Assembly (NCBI GenBank): GCA_015499995.1
Contig: JADNRV010000083.1
Span: 174,245-238,244, forward strand
Origin: Flammula alnicola
Taxonomy: Eukaryota; Basidiomycota; Agaricomycetes; Agaricales; Strophariaceae
Reading direction: 5' to 3'
Length of the DNA stretch: 64,000 nucleotides
A program made the translations under genes and the position numbers. Below are positions 23,393 to 35,470 of this stretch, in pieces. The first letter of the stretch is position 1, and each line of letters begins with the position of its first letter. The notes beneath the pieces are model-generated. The model was not told the DNA's origin and did not search any database. It saw nothing but the letters and a program-made list of their open reading frames with translations.

Positions 23393-23870
23393 GTCGGTTC
23401 TGTTTACGCCAGAGAGAGCGTAAGGCAGAGAGGGACGGAAGGGGGAGCTACCGATGTATATTGTGCTACGTGATCCCTATCTTAAGGGTGGCAGGAGATT
23501 ATTTTTGGACCAGGATAACCAGCTGACTCCAGTTAAATTCGAACCTTCATAAGAGTTACACGACGATAAACTTGAATCGTTAAATCCCACGGTAAGTTAC
23601 GGTCAGCGAACATGTCCGGAATAAGTGTACGCGCCTAGTTTTTCACCAGAGTCATGGGTCTCCATTGTTGCGTTGAGCGCGTCGTTCGCAACCAGGATAA
23701 TTTCCTGGAGGTAGAATTCATGAGATACAACGTTTGCTACTGCTTATACATAAGATGATCCTCACCAGAAGACGACATTAAGGATTAATAACAGTGAAGC
23801 TTTGAAAATTTGAAGCTTTGAAGCTTTGAGGTGTAAGTCACTAAGTGGAAGACAAGCTGCGATACGCGGA
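23393..23870. other. Divergent intergenic region
   Basis: Lies between the diverging UNC93-like gene and the gene starting at 23871, so it should carry both promoters. A short tandem aagctttgaa(g) repeat sits near 23803-23828. No other motif assigned. Confidence 0.4.
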
Positions 23871-25081
23871 ATGGACGCGGATAACACTGCGTTACATAAG
23901 CAGCTCAGGCACATAATACTGCTTTCGTTTTTCTTGAACCTTTGTCATTTCTTTCTCAGTTATCTCAACGCCTACGCAACGGTCAACGCAACTGGAATAA
24001 GCGCCCAATTAACTATGCTTCCAGCTCCTCCCAATTTCTCTACAGGCGCCCAACCACTGCCCCCGTTTTCCCTTCAAGGGACTTTTGGATCCGGTGCACC
24101 TTTTGGGCCTAACCAACAAGCCTCATTTCTCTCTCAACCACTTCAAGACCCTCTGCATCAAGGCGCCGATCCAAACTCGCCCGAGGTGTTCAAGAATAAT
24201 ATTCGTCTTGTTCAACAACAAGTGCTCGAATTGCAGACCTTTGCACGGAGGGTGCTCTTATCCATGTGTGTCTCTCACCTCTGTCTGTTTTACGATAGAT
24301 CTGAGAGAGCGCTGACATTGCATTGCTCATATGACAGACAAAACGCATACCAGGCAGGAAATTCCCCCGCACACACCGAAGGTATATCTTAAACACCGAA
24401 TGCGTACCTCTTGTTGTTGAACTGTTCCTTGATTGACCTTGTAGCCGATATCTCGACGCTCAAACAAATGATCGCACTCGTCATCGAAAATATGCGTCAG
24501 TCAGGTGTCGGAGCCCTCCCAATGATCCCTGCCTCGTCTTCGGGAGTTCCAGTGGTACAAAACGAGGGCCAACTTCTCATCAGCACGACACGGAACCTGC
24601 GCACTTTGTACGAGAAGCTGCAGAAGAGCCAGGACAGTGCAGCTGTCGCTGCGAATCTCCTATCGATGGACCATGGGCAGGCTAGGTCTGGAAAGTGAGC
24701 TTATGCGGCGAAGAAACCGAGAAGGTACGCCCCCGCATGCTGGCTTCGAAGCATTTGTTGGATAAATTCTGCAGGACACTTGATTCAATTCTTGTCATCT
24801 GAGCATGATCCGAGCATGATGGGCTTATACAGGACCTCCCTGCGATCAAACGAGCTGCGGCCTTGCGCTTGCGGGAACAACTGATATCACGTTGCTTCAA
24901 CCTGCCCCAGTTCAGCTTGGAGGGACTTCCTGGAGAAGATGTTGGCTCGAAGTTGGAAAAGATAGTGCTGCAGGTCACTGGATGCCAATGCGGCGTTTAC
25001 TGCCCGTTAACATTGCTTGGTGGTCGCGAGATTGATAATCGTAACAAAGACTTCATGTTTATACTCGATCTACGAATATAG
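23871..25081 (+). CDS. Unrecognised helical protein
   Basis: A start at 23871 (MDADNTA) followed by exons that splice in phase supports a real gene. Conserved-looking parts are a Pro/Gly/Phe-rich N-terminal region (TGAQPLPPFSLQGTFGSG, NQQASFLSQPL) and a helix with heptad character (FKNNIRLVQQQVLELQTFAR). A mini-exon QNAYQAGNSPAHTE follows, then DISTLKQMIALVIENMRQSG, TRNLRTLYEKLQKSQDSA, a splice to KTLDSIL and a final exon (LPAIKRAAALRLREQLISR). The stop is at 25081. Introns of about 41-90 bp with GT-AG ends fit throughout. The first intron is uncertain because a read-through frame also exists. Coiled-coil propensity suggests a scaffold or complex subunit, which is inference only. Confidence 0.55.
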
Positions 25082-25575
25082 AGATACATCATTTATACAG
25101 ACAACGAAATGCCCTGTCATATATTCTACACAAATAGAACAGTGAAGAAATAAATCAACAGAGCTCAAGGCGCGAAAAATCAACATCAAGTATTGTCAAA
25201 AGATGTGAGTTGCAGCGACCAAGATGAAAAAAGTTGTAGATAGCAAACACGATAACGATGATAGCAAGATATAGCGGTCAGATTTCAAGAAAAATTTCAG
25301 CAGAACAGAACAGAACAGAACAGATATTCGTAACAAAGATAAACGTAACTCGTGAAGTTAGTTGTCGTTGGGGGAAGTAAGAAGCGTAAACGTTAGAGAC
25401 GTGAAGATGCGTTTGGGATGATAGTCGTCGAAGAGATCATGCGAAGCGTTATAGTGGGCGATGATTGATGGTTAGTTTTCGGTGGTTAGGAGTGGTTATG
25501 TATATGGGAGCATAGGGTTATTGGAATGGCATATGTTGTCCCCTGCGAGAAAGGGCCGGAAGAGATTTATGAGCT
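25082..25575. other. Convergent 3' intergenic region
   Basis: Lies between two convergent genes. Contains a short (acagaac)n/(cagaa)n microsatellite at about 25300-25325. No gene seen. Confidence 0.45.
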
Positions 25576-28500
25576 TTAGATTCGAATGGCTCGGTTCTGC
25601 GAAGCTGGAGTACGCCCGCCTGGAGTAGGTCGACCACGAGCGCGGGGACGATTGAGCCTCAACGTATCTCCGGGGCTGAAGACAGATATCAGGATTAAAA
25701 CAAGACAAGAGATGGAGGAGAAACTCACGTCATGACGATACCAGTTGCGGCTACGTTCTCCTTTTGATCCGTCGAGGACTTTCCATTTCCATTGCTACGT
25801 TTAGACCAACCGAGAGCAGTGCGTCGCGCAGTAGATCCAACCCGAGGTCGAACATTGGGAGCGAGACCGAATGCGTTCTCGCGCTTAGGCTCGATATCCA
25901 TGACGAGCGGCGAGAAAGGTTTGAGGGCCTCGAGCGACGGTGCAGTTGCCATCATGTGGATGTTCTTGTTGACGGGCTTCTGCTGCAAAACCGGAGTGCG
26001 CTGGTGGTCGATGATCGAGTTGGAAATTCGGGTCTGCTCTGGCGAAAGGGTCCCTTTCGAGATGCGTGCTTGGGGGTAGGGCGATGGCCGTGACGAGGTT
26101 CGAGAGCGCATTCGACGTGGACGGAGATCAGACGGAAGTGGGCCGTAGGTCTGTACTGAGTGTTCGAGAAGTGCTTGCATGCCGGCTGGTTCTGCTGGGG
26201 CTTGGAAGGCTGAAGAAGTCGTCAATAAGAGAAAGACACGACAACAAGTATTAAAAATACATACTTTGGATTGCAAACAGAGAAAATGGCGTGTCTGTCC
26301 AAAGACGTCTGCTTTCACTGACGGTAGTGTGAGCCTCGTCACGTAAAGCATAGTATTTCCTGAGAGCCACAATGCCGCGTTCGTCGTCCCAAGTGGGTTC
26401 CTCTGGCTGCGAGTTGATAGAAGCAGTGTCGTGGTCAACAATAAAGATGGCCTGACGTGTCGTCGGGCTGCTCTTCTTCGAGAGCAGAGACTGGGCAGGG
26501 CTCGAAGAGTGGGAACTCATCATCTCTTCCTCGATGGTCTCGTACACCGAAGAGCGAGAGATATGGGCCTTGGAATATCGCCGACGATGCCCTGTGCCGC
26601 GAGCACGAGCACGAACCCTGTTCATGGAAAAGGTTGACATTGGGTGCGTGGCGTTGGAGAGAGCGACATTGATCTGGGAAAGGTCGATGCTGGACTGAGA
26701 CCCTTCCGACATCGACGAGCCATCGGATGCTGAGAGAGGAGGGGTATCAGTGCCCGAGCTCGAGGTGCAAGTGCTTGAGCGAGAGCGGGCAGCAGGTCCA
26801 GGTCGAGAAAAGACGGGCACGGCCCGATCTTGATAGCCAAGTCAGTAACAAGGAATCAGAACAACATGGGAGCTGCTTACAGGCACTGAGTTCCTCTCCA
26901 TCCGCAATCAAGCAACTATCTTCCAAGCTCTGACGTTCCAAGAGCCCATGTTGTGCTTTGATCATCCGTTCGCCTCCGAACTGGAATGACGAGGTCGAGG
27001 CGATTGACGGCTTTTCGACGATACGAGCTTTGTTTGGCGAGTCATATTGGTCCTGACCCTTGTACATTTGGATGCCTTGGATTGCCGAGTGCTTTCGCTT
27101 CTCCACATGAGGACAGGGGGATGCTTCAATCGAGCGACGACGAACGTGGCCACCACCACCAAGCATCTGTTAATAAGAGATTTAGATCGATGAAACGAGA
27201 GGTCGTAGGAGAGTAAAACTTACACTGATCATGGTGTCGTCCTCTTTCATCGGACTATGGACACTATTCGAGCTGCGGATAGACAAGCGGCGGAATTGGA
27301 CAGGTGGCAAAAGCCCGTCCTTGCGCACCTGCGCAAAGTCGTCACCGAAAACACTGTCCGAGGAGACCGATTCACGGTGATGGTCATAACCCGTCCTCTC
27401 AAAGATTGAGTCCGAATTTTCTAGCGACGATCTCTGTTCGTCGATAACAGAATCATAGGAAGTGCAATCCGCGGCAAAGGTTGGTCGCGAAGCGCTTTCG
27501 GGAGGAGAGGCGGAAATAGACGACAACGGACCAAGATCAACCTGCGTGTCGAACATCTTATCGCCAAGGCCTGGCCGTCCGATGTGCATACCAGAGAAGT
27601 CGCTCATAACCGAGTCCATGGACTGGTCCTTGCGATGCCTCGCCCACGCCGAAAACCCGTTGTTTGCTCCATGCCTGGCATATGAAAGTGCGACAGAACT
27701 CGCGCTTGCAGTCGAATCGTTGCGTCGATGTCCGAAGCTGCGGTTGTACAGGCTAATAGGCGGGGCTTGGGATGAGGTAGACATGTTAGATTCTCGACGA
27801 CGATGACCACGAATAGCGCCAATTTGCTGCGGCGCTGGAGCACGGAAGTAGAAGCTAGACGCATCGCTCTCCACGCGGCGTCGAGGTTTATTATGCACGA
27901 ACGCAAAGGTATCCTCAAGGTCGCCTAGAGACATCGAGATGCTGCTCATGTCCTCAGAAGACGGCCGTTCTCGTAGGCTGGGCATGGGTAATCCGTAGTC
28001 GAAAGGATCGTTAGAGCCCGAATTGATGACATGGCCGTAGGACGATACCGAAGCAATACTGAAAACAGACTCGTGCCTGCGGTGAGGTGCACGGCGGTAT
28101 GCTCCAGAAGCGGCGACAGCCGGAGGGGGGTAGAAAGCTGGCCTGTCGGTGCTGAACTCGAACCCTCGCCTGACCTCCTCGAACGAGTCGAACCCTTCGA
28201 AGCTGATCCCAGAAGTAGGCCGCGACATAGCCTTGTAGATGCTCCTGCGTTTGTCCCTCGCCGACTGACGTGTGCTAGAGTCCGAGTTAACCCGTGGCCT
28301 TGCTGGTGGAACATCCGCGACGATCTTGGCGTAGATAGACTTCAAAACCGAGTCGTCTTCGAAGGCATCAAGGTTGAAGGATTCCGAGAGCGAGCGAACA
28401 TGTGACGGAGGAGGGATGATGTCGGAAAGGGTCAGCGGCTTTTCTTCGTCCTTGGGCAATGACTTTGTCGATTCCATGCGAGGCAGACCACCAAACCTGA

Positions 28501-31500
28501 ACGACGTGTTGAGCTGGCCATCTGAAGGGCGGTTGGAAGCAGCAGGCGAAGGTTGCAGTCCAGGAGACGAGTTCAGGCTGAAAAGGCTGTCTTCAGTGTC
28601 ATTGCTGCTGCCGAGACTGTCAGACCCTTGGAGCATCGTCGGTTCCTTAATGTCGACGATCCTCGAGGCAGAGAACATGTCGAAATGGGACTTGCTGTCT
28701 TGCATGCTGTCAAACTCTGGGCGAGAAGTCTTCTCGAGGATGCTGGGTTGCTTGACGTCCATGAGCTTCGAGCCAGAGGAGTATCCATCAAACCCAGAGC
28801 TGCTGCCGTTGTTACTATCGCTGCTGCTGCTGGTGGCATTGCTGCTCCCACTACTCTCAGCATCGACCGCCATCCTGAAATCCACCGGAAGTTCGGGTAC
28901 AGGAGGAACCTCGACAAGAGCGCCAACGCCAAAGTCATATCGCAAGTCAACCTTGGCTGGGGTACGGAAGGCGTTCTCGAGCTGCTCGACGAAGCTCCTG
29001 CGGTCAGACCCTCCAGACTCGTTCAGCTTCTGCAATTCGCCCGTGAAGTCGAAGGACTTCTTGGTGTCCTCATCCGACGTATTAGCGCCCTCGTCGACCT
29101 CGCATCGATTATCTTCGTCATCGACAAGCGACGCGCGGAAAACAGGCAACGCTATCGTCGGCGGTCCAGAGTCCGAAAGGCGAGTCGGCACGGCGTCGAT
29201 ATCCATATCATCAGTAGGCGATGAAGGCCGCATAGCAGCATCGCCAATATCGCCATACGACAACGACTCCGCAATCGACCCCCGATCCGAATGCGTCGCG
29301 AGGATGAACCGCAACTCATCCGGCACGTCCGAGTCGGGATCCGACGCATCTGGCTCCGGCGCCTGGTAGCACGACACGTCGGAGCCGCCCATCGTTCCAG
29401 ACATGCCCAGCACCTTCCGCGTCTCGCGCGCAATCGGGACGCGGCACTCCTCCATCGTCGTAGGGGCGCTGAGGTTGAAGGAGCTCCGCTGACTGCCCTG
29501 GCTGCTCCGGCTGCTCCTGCTGCTCGCCAGATCCGGAGGAGGAGGGACCAACGACGCCCTCGACCGCTTCCTCTCCCTTTCGCTCTCCTGCTCGTGGATG
29601 CGCTTGAACACCGGCGTCAACGAACCCGAGTACTCGTCCATGGACCCTCTCGAGCCCCGCGAGCCCCGCGAGCCGAACGTCATAGAAGACGGTGCCCTCT
29701 CTTGTATCTGTCCAAAATCCATAGAGTCGTCATTGTCCACCGGAGACACCGGAACCTTGAGCAAGGTCGGCGGGAACATGGCCCTCGACCGAGCAGGACG
29801 CAGAGGCTGGAAAACCGGCTCGGGCTCGGGCTCAGGAGCAGGCGTCATCGTCCTCTTATGGCCTGGGCGGAACGTAGAAGAAGAAGCCGCTGGAGGTGTT
29901 GGCGTGGCCTTGTTGTTGGTTGCCTTGGGCTTTTCCTTGACTGGAGAGAGACCTTGCATGAGAGTAGCCCACGGGGCGATCTGCTTGGCGATCAATGCTG
30001 CGTTGACATTGTTGCTGGCGCTAGACGCAGCCGTGGTCGTCGTTGTTGTGGTCGTGGGCTTAGAATATCCCCTCGACTGCGCGTAAGGCCTCAAAGAGCT
30101 AACCGAAGACACAGTTGCCAAGTACGATTTCTTCAGCGGACTCTCAGCAACGAGGTGCTTCTTCAAGTTCTTGGGACTTCCATCGAACCCAGCGCCTCCA
30201 GTAGGAGTAGCCTTCTCCACCGTAGAAAGCGGAGAGGGGCGGAAAGGCGTCAGGTCAGGCGTGCTCGGCGTTGCTTGCAGATCGAGGTTGTTGATGAGCA
30301 GAGCCAGATCATTAGTAGCGGCATCTAGAATTGACAGTACGCCTATTATTCGAAGAGAGAAAAAATTAGTGAATTGACTTTGGAATGAAAGATAAATTAA
30401 ACAAACCTTCGTCCTCTTCATACATAGGCTTCGGCCTGCTCTTCCCAAGCAACTGCTCCGACAAAGGCCTCGCACGCGCCTTCTTCACAGGGGTCGCCGC
30501 CACAGATGGCTGCACAACCTCCTCCTCCTGGCATTTCTCCTCTTCCACAACCATCTCATCATCATCCCGCACCCCATGCCCATCCACCGTCGCCTCCTCG
30601 ATCGTCAAAATCGGGTACGAATGGCGTCTGCCCTCCGCCGTAGCCGTCGAAGCCACAGACGCAGGCGAGCCCATCACCGGCTGCTGCTGCGGCTGGACCT
30701 CCGGGAACACAGCCGCCAACGACGTCCGCCTCCGCCCCTCAACCGAATGCTTGCTCTCCCTGGACGTGCGCCTCTCCGCCCTCTCCTCGTCCTTCCTCCT
30801 CTCTTCCCTCTCCTTGTTCCGCTGCTCGCGCACCGTCTCGAGCCCCTCCTCGTCCCACCTTACCGACCCCCCAGAGCTCCTGGACGACGCGCGCGAGGTG
30901 CTCGACGTCGTGGACAGAGGCCGTAACGACGACCCCGCAGAAGCAGAGGAGACGACGGAGCCGCGCCGCTCGGTGGTGCTGGCGGCGCGGTTCAGCTGCA
31001 ACGCAGAGTCTGCGGACAGCCGGTGGTAGCTGCTGACTGGCCCTGGCCCTGGAGCTGGATTTGCAGCGCCGATGTTGATGTTGGACGACGCGGTGGACCC
31101 GGCGCGGACGGATGGGAGGCGCACGGTCGAGGGCAGACCTAGACCCAGACCGAGGATACTGCGTTTCTTGGGCCCGAGAGTCTTGGCTGCGTCTGAGCCC
31201 GGGCTCGCGGTGAGCGCGCCAACCTCGAAGCTGCTGGACGACTGGCGGACGGTCTGCGCTTTCTCCTTCTCCTTCTTCACCGATTTCTTCTTCTTCTCTT
31301 TCTCGGCACCCTTCTCCTCCTCCACACGGTTCTCCTTCGCCTTCTTCTTCTCTTTCACCGTCTTCTCCTTGACTGTCTTCTCCTTGGCCGCCTTCTCCTT
31401 GACAGATTTCTTCTTCTCCTTCGTGCTCGCGGCAGGAGCTGCATCTTTATCCTCAGGCGGGGGCATATTCTTCAACTGCGCCCAACTGCCCATCCGCGCC

Positions 31501-32601
31501 AACGAGCGCACGGAACGCATCGCCCGGATCGCGATAGAGCCTTGGTTGTTGTTGTTGTTGCTCCCAGAACCAGGGACAGCCAAGGTAGAAGGAGGAGCCA
31601 AGAGGCCGCCGGCGGTGGGCGTTCCTGAGCGCGAATAGGTGAGGTTAACGGGCGAGGGCTCTCCAGACGATGGGAATTGGTCTTCGGGAAAGTTGAGAGT
31701 GTGCGGCCCTCGGACGCTGCCTGGAGCAGGACCCGTGTTGATAGGCCCGTTCAGGAGAATTCCAGAGTCGAGCGAGTTGAACCGCCCGCGTGATTCCTGT
31801 GTTGGTGTTGATTTGAAAGGTTCTGGCGCTGCAGGAGAAAGATATGTTAGCGCATATATTGGGTAAAAGGAGGGAAATTCACTCTTCGAGCGTGGGTGAG
31901 GATCGTGTATATATTCGACGGCTATACGAGCAGAAGAGCCGTCAGATGCTGGCTAAATGACAAGGATAAAAAAATAACGTACGTTTGGAACTTATCTTAT
32001 TCTCTTTGGCCTCCTTCGTCTTCTCCTTTGAATCCTTCCTCCCTCGGCCAATGCTCCACCACTTCTCCTTCTCCTCCGTCTTCACCTTGAGCAACGTCGG
32101 CGCCTCCTTGGGTGTAACCTTCGGCACATTGGTCACATCATTAGCGCTCCACGCCATCCCATCCAACGCCACGCGCGACTTCTTCTTCTTGACCATGACG
32201 ATCTCGCCGATATCTGGATCGATCGTGGGGTCGACGTATATCTCAATGCCGCCCTTGGACGAGGCATAGTCGGCGCCGACGCGGCGTATGACATCAGAGA
32301 AGTCCTTGCCGCGCTCCTTTTCCTTGTCGCGGCCGACGCCCAGAATGCTGAGCTTGGATTTCTTGGGAACGAGGCGCCGGCGGGCGGGGTCTGCTTCGGC
32401 GGTTTTGGGAGCCAAAGGAGAGGGCATGGTAGCCCATGATTCTTCCAAGGAGCGGTTGAAGGAGGTGCTGGCTTCAGATGACAAGCCAGTAGCTGAGGGG
32501 GTAGCGGAGATGAGGCGGATGGAGGGGATTGGAGGGCCTGCCTGGGGTGTTGCCGTCGTCGCCACGGGGGACCGTGACAACAACGGTAGCGAATTGCGCA
32601 T
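25576..32601 (-). CDS. Very large Ser-rich low-complexity protein, uncharacterised
   Basis: One gene of seven exons is inferred: 32601-31981, about 31830-30406, 30324-27222, 27166-26880, about 26820-26263, 26212-25734 and 25680-25576, totalling about 2,200 residues. The ATG at 32601 opens MRNSLPLLSRSP. The N-terminal exon contains the only compact segment, GGIEIYVDPTIDPDIGEIVM followed by KKKKSRVALDGMAWSANDVT. A GVLSILDAATNDLALLINNL block begins the long third exon. The rest is disordered: a Lys/Glu coiled stretch (about 31430-31260), runs of Thr, Asn and Glu-Pro, and many RRRES/RHRR-S phosphosite-like boxes near the C-terminus. The end reads PGDTLRLNRPRARGRPTPGG. I recognise no enzyme domain. 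Possibly a basidiomycete-specific scaffold or regulatory protein, which is inference. Overlapping long plus-strand frames at 28.4-31.6 kb are shadows of this biased composition. Confidence 0.75.
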
Positions 32602-33124
32602 CTTCGTAAATTGTCGTCTATAGAACGTGAACTTGAACTTGAGTGTCGTAAAATCGGTAGCAATCGTAAATCAGAACGAAAAAATCGTGAAAGTCGAAAA
32701 AAAAAATTGAGCAGTCGTGAAACTTGTTGAGACGTGTCGTATCCGTGTCAGTGCGCCGTTGCAGACTCGTGAGCTAGAAACGCGTTAATTGTTTGGATTT
32801 TGTCGATATAAAGGAACTCTGTCGTCGTGTGAGGTCATTAACAAACACAGACCTTGTCGAAGATGATGAGCGATAATACACACCTTGGCAATGCACACCT
32901 TCTTCTTATACCAACACCCCAAGCTCGCAGACAGCGAGAGTATCGCCGACGCAGAGCTAGAGCAGGTTTCTTGCGGTTGCAGGGGACGTTTGCGAGGAAG
33001 AGAACAAGAGAGACTGCAGGGGCCCGCAAGCCCAAAGTTCAACTTACACCACGTGACCGTGATGGTCGGCGTCGATGCGGAGCCAATTTCACTCCGCTTT
33101 CAACGACCAAACGCAAGCAAATAG
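32602..33124. other. Intergenic stretch, promoter of the large gene
   Basis: AT-rich just upstream of 32601, with repeated tcgtaaa/tcgtgaaa words. No gene supported; the frame at 32854-33357 has no family resemblance. Confidence 0.35.
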
Positions 33125-33458
33125 CGCGTCCTCCGCTTTCTTCACATCATCACTTTCATTCGACGCGTCAGCAACGCGTCAGTACTCGGTATTTCCATCT
33201 GTTTTCGTGGAGGTGGCCTACAGGGATCCACTTCTTCGCATTTTTCAATTATGAAAGCCAATTGTTCAACGCTCAAACGAACGTTCAACCTTGCTGGGAA
33301 CGACGGTATGTGCTGAAGCTCTATATTCTGTATGTAGCGTCTGATCTAAATTGTTGACGTCTAAATGTACTCGAGTCTGCGGTCGTCCTTCCTCCACGTT
33401 ACTGTAAGGACGTGAGCCAAAGTCATATAGTCATGATACCGACCTTCAGCGCTCAGCT
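33125..33458. repeat. Duplicated 3' flank, copy 1 (partner 38000-38358)
   Basis: Matches 38000-38358 over most of its length in the same orientation. Shared words include cacatcatcac, attcgacgcgtc, ggaggtggcctacag, ctcgagtct and gttactgtaag. It is the downstream flank of classical SDR copy A, as the partner is for copy B, so the duplication unit includes more than the gene. Confidence 0.8.
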
Positions 33459-34605
33459 TCAATCCTTGAAGTCGGTGCCAAACGAGACCTCCTTCCACTC
33501 CTCTAGGCGCCCGATGGCTGTTTCCGAAACCGTCTTCGCAATGTTATAACAATCCGTTCCAAGAGCAAGACCAACCGGGAACGCCTTTCCAGCAGCCTGC
33601 CCCTCTCCTCGGACAACATCCATGATCGCCTCAACTCCCTTGAGCGGATTTCGGGTTGCTTGCCGTTGTAAGCTGAAAGTTCGAGCACATGTTAGATAAC
33701 CATACCTGGCAGGAAACGCGATTGGAGAGAAACGTACCCTGAAGACCGGCTTCCACACGATCAGAAGTCTCCTTATAATCCGGGATTCTCGCGACCTTGG
33801 GGGCTCGCTGGTCGGCCTGAAGGAATGAAGTGCGGAAAGCTCCAAAGTCGAAGCAGATGCTTCGCAGGCCCAGAGGCGAAAGTTACTCGTTGAGGGTCTC
33901 CGAGATACCTAGTTGTTGGGTCAGAACGCGCTCTTGAAGCCGTATGGCCAGTGCGGCTTACCTCTCAAAGCCCACTTAGTGGAAGCGTAAAGACCTGCAT
34001 ACGGCGTTGCCCTGGTGGTTGTGGCTCATTAGATTATGAATCTGGAACCGACAGAAGGGCAGTCGTGAGGCCCACACTTACGGCCTCCATCCACCAACAG
34101 ACCCAAACCAGATGATTGTTCCCGTTCTCTTTTCCCGCATGTAGGGAAGAAATGTCCGAGTGACATTCAGCGCTCCAAAGACATTCGTGCTGCAGGTAAC
34201 GCACGCAACATGAGTACTGTGAATCGATGATTTACTTCATGAGCGCCATCATGAAGAGAGCAAACTTACGTGCTCTCCTCGAGCGCACCGATCAGGATAT
34301 ACCCTAGAAATCATACGCGTCAATTCAACGTCACCCCGCAATCATATCGTGGTTCCAAATCCAACCGTACCTGCATTGTTCACCAACACATCGATCCTCT
34401 CATGGATCGCAACAGCCTTCTTCGCTACCTCCTTTAGTTCCTCCAGAGGCGACGTAACGTCCAGCTCCCGTGTATCGGCACCTTACGCTTTGAGGTCGTC
34501 GAGCTTTACGATAGAACGCGCGCGTCCAGTCGCGATGACTTTCTCTCGCGCGTTGAAGCTTCCAGGGCCAGTAGACGTCCTCTACCCGACCCGGAGACAG
34601 ATCAA
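33459..34605 (-). pseudogene. Decayed classical short-chain dehydrogenase, copy A
   Basis: Clearly paralogous to copies B and C, and still shows VIATGRARSIVKLDDLKA, HERIDVLVNNAG, a YASTK active-site core and the tail GLALGTDCYNIAKTV...TDFKD. Visible lesions: the start and TGTSSGLG region is garbled (about 34550-34605); a TAA interrupts the frame after DDLKA (about 34483); the small exon QETLDQFK is missing near 34220; a TAA replaces Glu in the TLNEE segment (about 33885); and one base is missing in the last exon relative to B (gcaacccgaaat versus gcaacctggaaat, about 33655). With five lesions this is a pseudogene. Its broken 5' end abuts an extended-SDR fragment. Confidence 0.88.
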
Positions 34606-34679
34606 GTTGGAGAGGGTGCTAGGTAAAATTTTTGAAGGTAATAATTCAGAACAAGTATCGACAAAGTTTAGGAAGCCTA

Positions 34680-35150
34680 CCCCAAAGACCTAAACGAGAC
34701 CCGACGTGAGAAGGTGCAAGAAGACATATAGCACAGCAAGCTTATAAAATATGGATTAAGTGTTACCAAGTCCCATGATATTTGGGTCTTGTGCTTGTCA
34801 TAGAAGTCCCGGGCGGCTGAAAGGAAGAATCGATGAGAAATGCTGCATATTCAGGTCGAATGATATACCCTTCTCGGCCAACGTCTTCGAAGCGCGATAC
34901 TTTATATCAGCTGAGGTCTTCTGTTCCTTGACGCCTCTCACGTACTCATCGCCCCAGTCGCTCTGGGGGCCCTGTGACGGTGCTAACAACAGCAACAATG
35001 GATGAGGCGAGGACGATGCGTTTGAGTTGTGTTCTGAAACGACGAATCACGGAAAGTTTCCGCTTCAGTGCTTAGTAGGTACAGAAAATCAGAATTTTCA
35101 CCGCACCGGCCTTAAGAGCACTCTGCAAAATCCCTATTGTAAACCCTCCG
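34680..35150 (-). pseudogene. Internal fragment of an extended SDR
   Basis: Middle exons only of the E family: GILQSALKAG (about 35110-35140), KRIVLASSIVAVVSTVTGP, SDWGDEYVRGVKEQKTSA, DIKYRASKTLAEKG and an AARDFYDKHKTQISWDLVTL-like exon that no longer splices. The Rossmann start exon and the C-terminal exons are absent, and bases are missing between GP and SDWGDEY relative to E3. It joins the broken 5' end of copy A, giving a chimeric relic. Confidence 0.82.
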
Positions 35151-35470
35151 CAGAAAAATGCGTTACACTTGGAATACACCGGCAAATGGCCGACACATGT
35201 GAGAAACCTGAAAGTTGGGTCCTGAACAAGACATTCCGTCACCTCAGCGATACGTGGTTGGAGGTCAAAGACCATATCATTGAAAACTGTTCAGGCTTTC
35301 ATACTTCTGTCTGAACCATTTTTTCAGCATTCGCAAGGTCGGACGCTGATCCCGAATATCGGAAATATTTCAGATACTTTGAGTAAATCTATTATACCTC
35401 CTGAAAATTTAACCTCACTAACCAGTCGTAACGCTCTACATTGTAAATTCCCAGCCCATGGCGAATCCAA

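Noticed and set aside
28374..31638. Long plus-strand open frames (up to 345 codons) over the large minus-strand gene
   Set aside because: They mirror the Ser/Arg-biased codons of the minus gene, have no splice logic or family resemblance, and several lack plausible starts.
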